Notes under the pieces: generated by a model | The model's input: the letters and a program-made list of their open reading frames with translations, nothing else | What the model was told of the DNA's origin: nothing | The model's database searches: none | Origin: Microvirga sp. VF16 | GTDB taxonomy: Bacteria; Pseudomonadota; Alphaproteobacteria; Rhizobiales; Beijerinckiaceae | Length of the DNA stretch: 64,000 nucleotides | Direction of reading: 5' to 3' | Assembly: GCF_016864375.1 (NCBI RefSeq) | Contig: NZ_CP069354.1 | Coordinates: 4,003,501-4,067,500 of the forward strand | In this document: piece after piece, positions 53,925 through 61,989 of the stretch | Layout of the letters: each line of letters starts with the position of its first letter | How positions within the stretch are numbered: the first letter of the stretch is position 1 | Program-made: the position numbers and the translations under genes

Positions 53925-53932
53925 AGAATTCT

Positions 53933-53960
53933 GCCTCGCCCCTGCATGCAGGGGCGAGGC
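53933..53960 (+). promoter_or_regulatory. Perfect 28-bp palindrome after the binding-protein gene
   Basis: GCCTCGCCCCTGCA (53933-53946) is followed directly by its reverse complement (53947-53960). It should fold as a strong RNA hairpin. Such hairpins between binding-protein and permease genes usually protect the upstream message or attenuate the downstream one; no T-run follows. Confidence 0.7.
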
Positions 53961-54002
53961 TTCGGTCACGGATCTTGAAGCATTTTCAATGGAGCCTGTC
54001 TG

Positions 54003-54938
54003 GTGGACACCATCTCGATCCGCGCTCCCGGCGTCAGCCCGAGCGGTACGAAGGTCCGACGCAGCCTGCGAACACGCCTGCCCGCCGCCATAGCCCTTCT
54101 GCCAACCGCGCTCATTGTCCTTGTCGTCTACATTGGCTGCATGCTCTGGACTGTGCGGCTCTCGTTCACAAGTTCGACTCTCCTGCCCAAGCTCGACTGG
54201 TTTGGCCTGACGCAATATACCCGCCTCTTTGCCAATGACCGCTTTCTCACCTCGGCCGAGAATATCGTCATCTTCGGCGCGCTGTTCATCTCGGGCTGTC
54301 TGATCATCGGCTTCCTGCTCGCGGTCTTCATCGACCAGAACGTGCGCGGCGAAGGCCTCTTCCGCACGGTCTTTCTTTATCCTTTCTCCATGTCCTTCGT
54401 CGTCACCGGCGTCGCGTGGCAATGGTTCCTCAATCCCGGCCTCGGCCTGCAAAAGCTTGTGCGCGATATGGGTTTCGAGACCTTCACCTTCGACTGGCTC
54501 GTGAATCAGAAGATGGCAATCTACACCATCGTCATAGCCGGACTCTGGCACGGATCCGGCCTCACCATGGCCATCATGCTCGCAGGCCTTCGTGGAGTGG
54601 ACAGAGATCTCTGGAAGGCGGCCAAGGTCGATGGCATTCCGACCTGGCGCGTCTATACCTCCGTTGTCCTTCCTCTGCTCCGCCCCATGGTCGTGACAGC
54701 CGTCGTGCTGCTCGCGACCGGCGTCGTGAAGCTCTACGATCTCGTGGTCGCCATGACCCTGGGCGGTCCCGGTATCGCCACCGAAGTGCCGGCAAAATTC
54801 GTCATGGATCACCTGTTCGAGCGTAACAACATCGGTCTCGGAACAGCCGCTGCGACGATCATGCTGATCACCGTCGTGATTGTGCTGGCCCCTTGGGTCT
54901 ATGCTCGCTACGTCCGCTCCGAAGGGAGGCACGCATGA
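54003..54938 (+). CDS. Sugar ABC transporter permease (MalF-like)
   Basis: A 311-residue inner-membrane permease with six membrane helices, preceded by a basic cytoplasmic N-terminus. The EAA loop that contacts the ATPase is GLRGVDRDLWKAAKVDGIPTW. It also has FLYPFSMSFVVTGVAWQWF typical of MalF/UgpA. GTG start at 54003 with GGAG upstream. The stop overlaps the next permease gene (ATGA). Confidence 0.92.
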   Translation: MDTISIRAPGVSPSGTKVRRSLRTRLPAAIALLPTALIVLVVYIGCMLWTVRLSFTSSTLLPKLDWFGLTQYTRLFANDRFLTSAENIVIFGALFISGCLIIGFLLAVFIDQNVRGEGLFRTVFLYPFSMSFVVTGVAWQWFLNPGLGLQKLVRDMGFETFTFDWLVNQKMAIYTIVIAGLWHGSGLTMAIMLAGLRGVDRDLWKAAKVDGIPTWRVYTSVVLPLLRPMVVTAVVLLATGVVKLYDLVVAMTLGGPGIATEVPAKFVMDHLFERNNIGLGTAAATIMLITVVIVLAPWVYARYVRSEGRHA

Positions 54939-55819
54939 CCCCCTCAGTGCCTCAGGGCCGTCGCCCGCAACATCTCACAGCGGGCCGCATCGGCGTCTAT
55001 GCCTTTCTGGTAACGGCAGCACTGTTCTTCCTGCTGCCGCTCTGGATCATGGTCATGACCTCGCTCAAGCCCATGGAGGAGATCCGGCTCGGCAACATTC
55101 TCGCTGTACCCGCCGCCATGACCTTCGAGGCCTGGAGCAAGGCTTGGTCCTCCGCCTGCACCGGGCTTGAATGCAACGGCATCAGCGTCGGATTCTGGAA
55201 CTCGGTGCGCATTCTCGTCCCGTCGGTGATTTTCTCGATCATCGCCGGCGCCATCAACGGCTATGCCCTGTCGTTCTGGCGGGTCAAAGGTGCTAACGTC
55301 ATGTTCGGCATCCTGCTGCTCGGCGCCTTCATCCCGTACCAAGTCTTTCTCTATCCCCTGGTGCGGATTTTTTCGCTGACCGGGATCTACAACTCCCTCG
55401 CCTGCATCGTGCTCGTGCATGTGATCTTCGGCCTGCCGACGATGACGCTCTTGTTCCGCAATTATTATGCGGGCCTTCCCATCGAGCTGTTCAAGGCGGC
55501 GCGCATCGATGGCGGCGGCTTCTGGTCGATCTTCTTCCGGGTGATCCTGCCCATGTCGACGCCCATCATCGTGGTTGCGACGATTCTGCAGGTCACCGGC
55601 ATCTGGAACGACTTCATCTTCGGCCTGACCTTCGCGGGCCGCGAGAACCTGCCCATGACCGTGCAGCTCAACAATATCGTGAACTCGACGCAGGGCGAGC
55701 GCGCCTACAACGTGGACATGGCAGCCACCATGCTCGCGGCGCTCGTTCCCCTCGTCGTCTACTTCGTCTCAGGACGCTGGTTCGTCCGTGGCATCGCCGC
55801 CGGCGCTGTGAAGGGATAA
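54935..55819 (+). CDS. Sugar ABC transporter permease (MalG-like)
   Basis: A 294-residue partner permease with six membrane helices. Its EAA loop is ELFKAARIDGGGFWSIFFRVI. WIMVMTSLKPMEEIRLGN near the N-terminus is the hallmark of MalG/UgpE permeases. The ATG at 54935, with a GGGAGG site, overlaps the preceding stop codon. Ends three bases before the ATPase gene start. Confidence 0.93.
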   Translation: MTPSVPQGRRPQHLTAGRIGVYAFLVTAALFFLLPLWIMVMTSLKPMEEIRLGNILAVPAAMTFEAWSKAWSSACTGLECNGISVGFWNSVRILVPSVIFSIIAGAINGYALSFWRVKGANVMFGILLLGAFIPYQVFLYPLVRIFSLTGIYNSLACIVLVHVIFGLPTMTLLFRNYYAGLPIELFKAARIDGGGFWSIFFRVILPMSTPIIVVATILQVTGIWNDFIFGLTFAGRENLPMTVQLNNIVNSTQGERAYNVDMAATMLAALVPLVVYFVSGRWFVRGIAAGAVKG

Positions 55820-55822
55820 GGC

Positions 55823-56902
55823 ATGTCGACCGTTTCCGTTCGTGATGTGACCGTCGCATTCGAAGCCGTTCAGGTCTTCGACGGCCTCTCCCTCGATATC
55901 GCCGAGGGCGAATTTATTGTCCTGCTCGGACCATCGGGCTGCGGCAAGTCCACCCTGCTTAATGCCATCGCAGGTCTGCTCGACGTTGCCGAGGGGCAGA
56001 TCTGGATCAACGGCAAGAACGTGACCTGGGAGGAGCCGAAAGATCGCGGCATCGCCATGGTGTTCCAGTCCTATGCCCTGTATCCGCGCATGAGCGTGCG
56101 CGAGAACATGTCCTTCGGCCTGAAGATGGCGAAGACGCCGAGGCCCGAAATTGAAAAGCGTGTCGCGAAGGCGGCGGAGCTATTGCAAATCACGCCCCTC
56201 CTCGACCGTCGCCCGGACCAGCTCTCCGGCGGCCAGCGCCAGCGTGTTGCCATCGGTCGTGCCCTCGTGCGCGACGCCGCCGTGTTCCTTTTCGATGAAC
56301 CTCTCTCCAACCTCGATGCCAAGCTGAGAAACGAACTCCGGGTCGAGATCAAGCGTCTGCATGCCCGTCTCGGCAAGACCACCATGGTCTATGTCACGCA
56401 CGATCAGATCGAGGCGATGACACTGGCCGACCGGATCGTGGTCATGAAGGAGCAGAAGATCCAGCAGATCGGCACGCCCGACGAGATCTATCACCGTCCG
56501 GCCAACCTGTTCGTCGCGGGCTTTGTCGGATCGCCGCAGATGAACTTCATCAAGGGCCGGATCGAGAACACGGGAGAAGGCTTGAGCTTCCTTGCCGGCG
56601 ACCGCCGCCTGTCGCTCTCAGCATATCAGTTTGCTGCCTCGCCCTCGGCCGGGCAGGAGGTCGTGCTCGGTGTTCGGCCGGAGCATCTGGAGATTGCGAG
56701 TAACGGCACGTGGCCGGGCTTCAAGGTCGACATCGTCGAACCCATGGGCGCCGACACGGTGATCTGGTGCAGCGATCCTGTCGGCTCGGTCCAGGTGCGT
56801 ACGACCGGCAGTCGCAAGGCGACACCGGGCGAGAGCCTGACGCTCCACGTCGATCCCACGCAGGTGTCTCTCTTCTCGGCCGAGACCGGCGAGCGCCTGT
56901 AA
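55823..56902 (+). CDS. Sugar ABC transporter ATPase (UgpC/MalK-like)
   Basis: A 359-residue CUT1-type ATPase with all motifs: Walker A LLGPSGCGKSTLL, Q-loop MVFQSYALYPRMSV, signature LSGGQRQRVAIGRAL, Walker B FLFDEPLSNLDAKLR and H-loop VYVTHDQIEAMTLADR. The C-terminal TOBE region (about 240-355) is normal and contains LGVRPEHLEI. It powers the two permeases encoded just upstream. Confidence 0.95.
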   Translation: MSTVSVRDVTVAFEAVQVFDGLSLDIAEGEFIVLLGPSGCGKSTLLNAIAGLLDVAEGQIWINGKNVTWEEPKDRGIAMVFQSYALYPRMSVRENMSFGLKMAKTPRPEIEKRVAKAAELLQITPLLDRRPDQLSGGQRQRVAIGRALVRDAAVFLFDEPLSNLDAKLRNELRVEIKRLHARLGKTTMVYVTHDQIEAMTLADRIVVMKEQKIQQIGTPDEIYHRPANLFVAGFVGSPQMNFIKGRIENTGEGLSFLAGDRRLSLSAYQFAASPSAGQEVVLGVRPEHLEIASNGTWPGFKVDIVEPMGADTVIWCSDPVGSVQVRTTGSRKATPGESLTLHVDPTQVSLFSAETGERL

Positions 56903-56972
56903 CCACACCATCATTGCGGCAGGCCTCATCGCATGACCTGTCGCGCCCGCCATCACGAACCTTGAGGACACC

Positions 56973-57740
56973 ATGAGCGTCACGGATAGTCTTTCCATTC
57001 AACTCTACACGCTGCGATCCCTGGAGGATCTCGACCTGATCCTCGATACGGTGGCTGAGGCCGGCTATCGCCATGTCGAGACGGTCGGATCGCATCTGGA
57101 CAAGGCCGCGGAGGTTCGCGCGAAGCTCGATGCGCGGGGCCTCAAGGCTTCCTCCAGCCATGTGAGCATGGCGGCTTTGCGCGAGAAGCCCGATGCCATT
57201 GTGGATGCCTGCAAGACGCTGGGCCTCACGCATCTCTACATGCCGGCCGTTCCGCCGGAAGAGCGCGACATGGCCGCCGACGGCTGGCTCTCGCTCGGCC
57301 GTGAATTGGGACAGATCGCGGAGCGCTTTCAGTCAAAGGGCATCCGTCTCGGCTACCACAACCATCATTGGGAGCTGAAGCCGAAGGACGGCACGAAGAC
57401 CGCCCTCGAACTGATCTTCGAAGCGGCCGGCTCGAGCCCCCTTACCTGGCAGGTCGACGTGGCTTGGCTCGTGCGTGGCGATGTCGATCCCAAGGAATGG
57501 ATCGACCGTTATCGCCGCAGGATCACGGCCGCTCACGTGAAAGACATCGCACCGGCTGGACAAAACGAGGATCAGGACGGCTGGGCCGATGTCGGCTCGG
57601 GCACTTTGAACTGGCGCGAGCTCTGGCGCGTATGCCGCGATGCCGGTGCCGAATGGATGGTGGTCGAGCACGACAAACCGGCAGACCCGGCCGCGACGGC
57701 CCGCAACAGCTTCGCCTTCCTGCGCACAATCGAGGACTAG
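56973..57740 (+). CDS. Sugar phosphate isomerase/epimerase family (TIM barrel)
   Basis: A 255-residue xylose-isomerase-like TIM barrel. Metal/substrate positions are visible in ASSSHVSM, HLYMPAVPPEERDM, IRLGYHNHHWEL (Glu/His pair), WQVDVAWLVRGDVDP (Asp), AAHVKDIAP (His) and MVVEHDKP (Glu). Similar proteins next to Gfo/Idh enzymes act on 3-keto sugars as isomerases, epimerases or lyases. It is flanked by the ABC genes and a Gfo/Idh gene four bases downstream, so it is likely a catabolic enzyme for the imported sugar. Confidence 0.88.
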   Translation: MSVTDSLSIQLYTLRSLEDLDLILDTVAEAGYRHVETVGSHLDKAAEVRAKLDARGLKASSSHVSMAALREKPDAIVDACKTLGLTHLYMPAVPPEERDMAADGWLSLGRELGQIAERFQSKGIRLGYHNHHWELKPKDGTKTALELIFEAAGSSPLTWQVDVAWLVRGDVDPKEWIDRYRRRITAAHVKDIAPAGQNEDQDGWADVGSGTLNWRELWRVCRDAGAEWMVVEHDKPADPAATARNSFAFLRTIED

Positions 57741-57744
57741 GATC

Positions 57745-58920
57745 ATGAACTCCCTCAACGTCGGCATCATCGGATGCGGCAACATTTCGAGCATCTATCT
57801 CCAGAACATTCCGGCCTATCGCGGCCTTACCCTGCGCGCCTGCGCGGACATGAAGCCGGAGGTGGCGCAGGCTCAAGCGAGCCGGCACGGCGTCGAGGCG
57901 CTTTCGGTCGACGAGCTTCTGGCCCGCGATGACATCGACCTCGTGGTCAACCTCACTGTCCCGGCTGCCCATTTTGGCGTTTCGCTCGCAGCGCTCTCCG
58001 CCGGCAAGCACGTCTTTTCCGAAAAGCCTCTCGCGGTCGATTTCGAGCAGGGACGCAAGCTCGTCGACGAGGCGGAAGCGCGCGGCCTTCATCTCGGCTG
58101 CGCCCCCGACACCTTCCTCGGCGCCGGCGGACGCCTCGCCCGTAATCTCGTCGATGATGGCAAGATCGGGCATATCCTCTCTGGAACGGCGTTCCTGATG
58201 TCGCATGGCATGGAGCACTGGCATCCGGATCCGGAATTCTTCTTTAAGCCCGGTGGCGGCCCGATCCTCGACATGGCGCCTTATTATCTGAGCGCCCTTA
58301 TCAACCTGATCGGTCCGATCCAACGCGTCTTCGCCATGTCGAGCATCGGATTCCCCGAGCGCATCGTGACATCGGAATCACCACGTAAGGGCCATCGGAT
58401 CGCGGTTGAAACCCCGACCCATGTGATGTCGCTCCTCGAATTCGCCTCGGGCGCGCAGGTGACGTTCTGCATGAGCTGGGACGTGTGGAAGCACAGCCAT
58501 CCGGCCATCGAGATCTACGGCTCGGAGGGCTCGCTGCGCGTGCCGGACCCGAATTTCTTCGGTGGCCAAGTGGAGATCACTGAACGCGGCGGTGATTGGC
58601 ATGCCGTCGACTCGAGCGAGATGCCGTTGGGCTCGCCCAATTGGCGCTCGCCCAATTGGGCTCCCGATATTCCGAACAAGGCGAACTACCGCGCCCTCGG
58701 CCTCGCCGACCTCGCGAGCGCCGTGCTGAACGGCACCCCGCACCGCTCCAGCGGCCGCCTCGGCTTGCATGTTCTGGAGGTCATGCACAGCATCCTCGAA
58801 GGCGCGGCGACGGGACAGCCTCGGGCGATCACGACAACGCTCGAACGGCCGGCTGTCCTGGAGGATGCCGATGCAGCCCTTCTCTGGAAGGGCCTGCCAA
58901 AGACGGCGTCAGCGGCCTGA
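57745..58920 (+). CDS. Gfo/Idh/MocA family oxidoreductase (ThuB-like position)
   Basis: A 391-residue NAD(P)-dependent dehydrogenase of sugars. Rossmann start LNVGIIGCGNISSIYLQNI, VVNLTVPAAHFGVSLAALSAG, HVFSEKPLA (EKP motif), GCAPDTFLGAG and GGGPILDMAPYYLSALI. Near residue 296 the 5-residue unit SPNWR/SPNWA is duplicated (15-bp repeat at about 58634-58663). It lies upstream of a ThuA-domain gene, the reverse order of thuA-thuB of rhizobia, where ThuB oxidises disaccharides at C3. ATG at 57745. Confidence 0.92.
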   Translation: MNSLNVGIIGCGNISSIYLQNIPAYRGLTLRACADMKPEVAQAQASRHGVEALSVDELLARDDIDLVVNLTVPAAHFGVSLAALSAGKHVFSEKPLAVDFEQGRKLVDEAEARGLHLGCAPDTFLGAGGRLARNLVDDGKIGHILSGTAFLMSHGMEHWHPDPEFFFKPGGGPILDMAPYYLSALINLIGPIQRVFAMSSIGFPERIVTSESPRKGHRIAVETPTHVMSLLEFASGAQVTFCMSWDVWKHSHPAIEIYGSEGSLRVPDPNFFGGQVEITERGGDWHAVDSSEMPLGSPNWRSPNWAPDIPNKANYRALGLADLASAVLNGTPHRSSGRLGLHVLEVMHSILEGAATGQPRAITTTLERPAVLEDADAALLWKGLPKTASAA

Positions 58921-58950
58921 GATCGATTGAAAAGACAGAAAGAACGGACG

Positions 58951-59595
58951 ATGCGGGAAGCACTCATCGTGTGGGGCGGCTGGCACGGCCATGAGCCGGA
59001 ACAATGTGCCACGATCGTGGCCGGCATGCTGCGGGAGGAGGGTTTTCAGGTTCACCTGGAAAACTCGACCCAAGCCTTTGCCAGTCCTCAGCTCTCCATG
59101 ATGAGCCTCATCGTGCCGATCTACACCATGTCGAAGATCGAAAAGGAGGAGGTCGCCAACCTCTCCCAGGCCGTCCGTGAAGGAACCGGCCTAGCCGGCT
59201 TTCACGGCGGCATGGGCGATGCCTTCCGCGAGGCGGTCGAGTATCAGTTCATGTGCGGCGGTCAATGGGTGGCCCATCCCGGCAACATCATCGACTACCG
59301 CGTGAACATCACCCGCCCCGACGATCCGGTCATGCAGGGTGTCCAGGACTTCGACTATCGTTCCGAGCAGTACTACATGCACGTGGACCCCTCGAACGAG
59401 GTTCTCGCCACGACCACTTTCTCGGGCGAACATGCGCCCTGGATCGAAGGCGTCGTGATGCCGGTCGTCTGGAAGCGCCGCCACGGCCAGGGCCGCGTCT
59501 TCTACAGCTCCCTCGGCCATGTGGCGAGGGAGTTCGATGTGCCAGAGATGGGCACCATCCTACGGCGCGGCATGGTGTGGGCAGCACGGGACTGA
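58951..59595 (+). CDS. ThuA-domain protein (trehalose-utilization type)
   Basis: A 214-residue ThuA-like protein with a class I glutamine-amidotransferase-like fold: ALIVWGGWHGHEPEQCA at the N-terminus, LAGFHGGMGDAF, QWVAHPGN, FSGEHAPW and RRHGQGRVFYSSLGHVAREF. In rhizobia ThuA works with ThuB on trehalose-like disaccharides to form or process 3-keto derivatives. The ATG at 58951 follows AGAAAGAACGG; a TTG at 58927 is also in frame. It is downstream of the Gfo/Idh gene in the same operon. Confidence 0.92.
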   Translation: MREALIVWGGWHGHEPEQCATIVAGMLREEGFQVHLENSTQAFASPQLSMMSLIVPIYTMSKIEKEEVANLSQAVREGTGLAGFHGGMGDAFREAVEYQFMCGGQWVAHPGNIIDYRVNITRPDDPVMQGVQDFDYRSEQYYMHVDPSNEVLATTTFSGEHAPWIEGVVMPVVWKRRHGQGRVFYSSLGHVAREFDVPEMGTILRRGMVWAARD

Positions 59596-59696
59596 TATCT
59601 ACCGCCTTGTTCGAAACGCTGGAAGACGCGGGATATCGCGTTTAAGGATGTTGGAGTCGTCTTTCTTATCCATCCAACGTTCACGCGGGGAACATC

Positions 59697-60686
59697 ATGC
59701 GGATCATTGTCTATGGCGTCGGCGCAATTGGTGGGACCGTCGCCGCAGCCCTGACGCTCTCGGGACAGGAAGTGATCGGCATTGCGCGGGGCGCTCAGCT
59801 CAAGGCCATCCAGGCCGATGGGCTGTTTCTGCGTACGCCGGAGAAGACCGCAAGGGCGCAGTTTCCCTGCGTGTCCGATCCGTCTGAAATCGACTTCCGA
59901 CCGAATGACGCCATCCTGCTGACGATGAAAACCCAGGATACACTTGCCGCGCTCGATCATCTGCGCGCCGCAGGCGTCACCGGGCAGCCAATTTTCTGCG
60001 TTCAGAACGGCGTGACCAACGAGCGACTGGCTCTCCGCTATTTCCCTGAGGTACATGGCGTGACGGTGATGATGCCGGCTGCCATTTCGGCACCCGGCGA
60101 GGTCAGCGCCTTTTCCGTGCCGCGTCACGGCATCTTCGACATCGGGCGCTACCCCGGCGGCAGCAACGATTACGACATCAAGCTCGCGAAAGCTCTAGAG
60201 GCGGCCAATGTCGCGGCCTTCGTCTCGCAGGACGTGATGCAGAGCAAATACGGCAAGCTGCTTCTCAACCTGAGCAACATCCTGCAGGCCGCGCTCGGCC
60301 TCGATGCCGATTTCAAGCACCTGGAAGCGTTGCTTCGGACCGAGGCTGAAGCCGCCTACAAGGCTGCCGGCATCCCCTGGCTGGATGTCGGCGCCGCCGA
60401 TGCCCGCAGAGCGCAGTTGATGAAGCAACAGCCGATCGCCGGCATCGACCGCTTGGGCAGTTCGACGACGCAGAGCCTTGCGCGCGGCGGCGGATCGATC
60501 GAGACCGACTACCTCAACGGCGAAATCGTGTTGCTCGGACGCCTTCACGGCGTATCGGTGCCCGCGAACACCTACTTCACGGAGCTGGGAGCCCGCATGG
60601 CACGAGAAGGGCTCAAGCCCGGAGCGATTTCGGTCGCCCAGACCGAGACGGAACTGTCGGCTCTCGGTGCTTTGCCGGGGCGCTGA
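59697..60686 (+). CDS. Ketopantoate reductase family (PanE/ApbA-like) oxidoreductase
   Basis: A 329-residue NADPH-dependent 2-ketoacid reductase-like protein. MRIIVYGVGAIGGTVAAAL is the cofactor loop; CVQNGVTNE and SKYGKLLLNLSNILQAALG (catalytic Lys region) are family hallmarks. Its sequence past residue 220 is less typical. Within a sugar operon it is more likely to reduce a keto acid or keto sugar than to serve pantothenate synthesis. It follows the ThuA gene by 101 bases. Confidence 0.85.
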   Translation: MRIIVYGVGAIGGTVAAALTLSGQEVIGIARGAQLKAIQADGLFLRTPEKTARAQFPCVSDPSEIDFRPNDAILLTMKTQDTLAALDHLRAAGVTGQPIFCVQNGVTNERLALRYFPEVHGVTVMMPAAISAPGEVSAFSVPRHGIFDIGRYPGGSNDYDIKLAKALEAANVAAFVSQDVMQSKYGKLLLNLSNILQAALGLDADFKHLEALLRTEAEAAYKAAGIPWLDVGAADARRAQLMKQQPIAGIDRLGSSTTQSLARGGGSIETDYLNGEIVLLGRLHGVSVPANTYFTELGARMAREGLKPGAISVAQTETELSALGALPGR

Positions 60687-60691
60687 TCTCG

Positions 60692-61816
60692 TCAGCCGAG
60701 CGTGAAGGCTTCGTGCACGGCGGACTGGACCGAGCCGCCGAGCACGGCGCCGCCTCCGGCCACATAGATCCAGTCGCCGATCACCGTGGCCCCAACCGCA
60801 TGCCGCGGCGTCGTCATCGGCGCGTGATGCTGCCATGTATCGGAGGCGGGATCGTAGCTTTCCATCTGCCCGAAGACCTTTGCCTGAATCGGCCTTCCCT
60901 GCTCGATGCGTCCCGCCTCGCCGCCCATGGCGAAAAGCCGGTTCCGGTAGGTCACCAGCCCGTGCCCTGAACGGGCAGTCGGAAGCGGCGCCCGCTCCTC
61001 CCATGAGTCCTTGGCCGGCAGATACACATGATGCAGGTTGGTATTGTATTCGAAGGTGTTGAAGCGTCCGCCGATGACGTGAATGACACCGTTATGAGCA
61101 ACACAACCCACGTGATCCCGAGCACCGGGCAGTGCCTTGGCTTGCGTCCAACGGTCGGTCTGCGGATCGTAGACCTCATGCCAGCCGACGCTGGCCCTCT
61201 CCGCAACCGGTAGCGAGGCTCCGCCGATCAGATGGATTTTGCCATCGAGCACCACGGCCGCAGCGGCACCGCGTGGCCGAGGCAGCGGCGCAATCGGCGC
61301 CCATCGATCCGTAGCTGGATCGTAGACATACGCATTAGGGTCGGGATTGCGGTTCTGCTCGATGAACCCGCCCAAGGCATAGACCCGCCCGGCATCGGCC
61401 GCGACCGCCACATGGTTGGCTCCGCGCGGCAGCGGGGCCGCATTGAACCATCGATCCGGGGCAGGATCATAGACGTGATGATAGGCGCGGTCGACCCGAC
61501 CCTCGCCATAGCCGCCAACGATGTGCATACGATCGTTCAGAACCGTGGCCCAGGCCATCTCGCTGCGCGGAATGGGCAGCGCCGCACGAGAGACCCATCG
61601 TCCCTGCGCACCGGCCGGAGCCGGGCTGTCGGTCACGCGCTGCGCCTCCTGCTCGGGCGTCAGATGATGCGGCACGCCGCCCTGCAGGCGGGTATAGGGA
61701 TCCGGCGAGGGTGCCGCCTCGGGCAGCGGCGCATTGTGCCCCGCATGCTGGGCCAGAGCGCGGGAACCTCCGAGAGCGGTCAATCCGGCGAGTGCGATGA
61801 AGTGGCGGCGATCCAT
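60692..61816 (-). CDS. Exported Kelch-repeat beta-propeller protein
   Basis: A 374-residue protein with a Tat-type leader (MDRRHFIALAGLTALGG, cleavage after RALA near residue 23) and six Kelch repeats, each with a GG pair and a following YDPxxDRW element (for example MHIVGGYGEG, VYALGGFIEQ, IHLIGGASLP, IHVIGGRFN, LFAMGGEAG, IYVAGGGAV). A periplasmic galactose-oxidase-like or N-acetylneuraminate-epimerase-like role is possible. The ATG at 61816 has GAGGTCGG upstream. It is convergent with the PanE-like gene and divergent from the SAF-domain gene. Confidence 0.87.
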   Translation of the reverse strand: MDRRHFIALAGLTALGGSRALAQHAGHNAPLPEAAPSPDPYTRLQGGVPHHLTPEQEAQRVTDSPAPAGAQGRWVSRAALPIPRSEMAWATVLNDRMHIVGGYGEGRVDRAYHHVYDPAPDRWFNAAPLPRGANHVAVAADAGRVYALGGFIEQNRNPDPNAYVYDPATDRWAPIAPLPRPRGAAAAVVLDGKIHLIGGASLPVAERASVGWHEVYDPQTDRWTQAKALPGARDHVGCVAHNGVIHVIGGRFNTFEYNTNLHHVYLPAKDSWEERAPLPTARSGHGLVTYRNRLFAMGGEAGRIEQGRPIQAKVFGQMESYDPASDTWQHHAPMTTPRHAVGATVIGDWIYVAGGGAVLGGSVQSAVHEAFTLG

Positions 61817-61989
61817 GTCCGACCTCGCGCAATGTGACCGGCCGATACTCGCGGAGGGCAGCGTCCGTGACAAGGAAACATGTCGCACGTCTCATCAAGT
61901 TTTCGAGACCAAGCGAAGCCCATTGACTTGCACGCCTTCAGCTTCGAGCCTGACCGGACGAGAAAGCGCAGCATAAGAGGCAAGACGCC

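Noticed and set aside
53340..54932. Open frame of 530 codons on the minus strand
   Set aside because: It covers parts of the binding-protein and permease genes in antisense and has low-complexity H/D/E/G-rich sequence.
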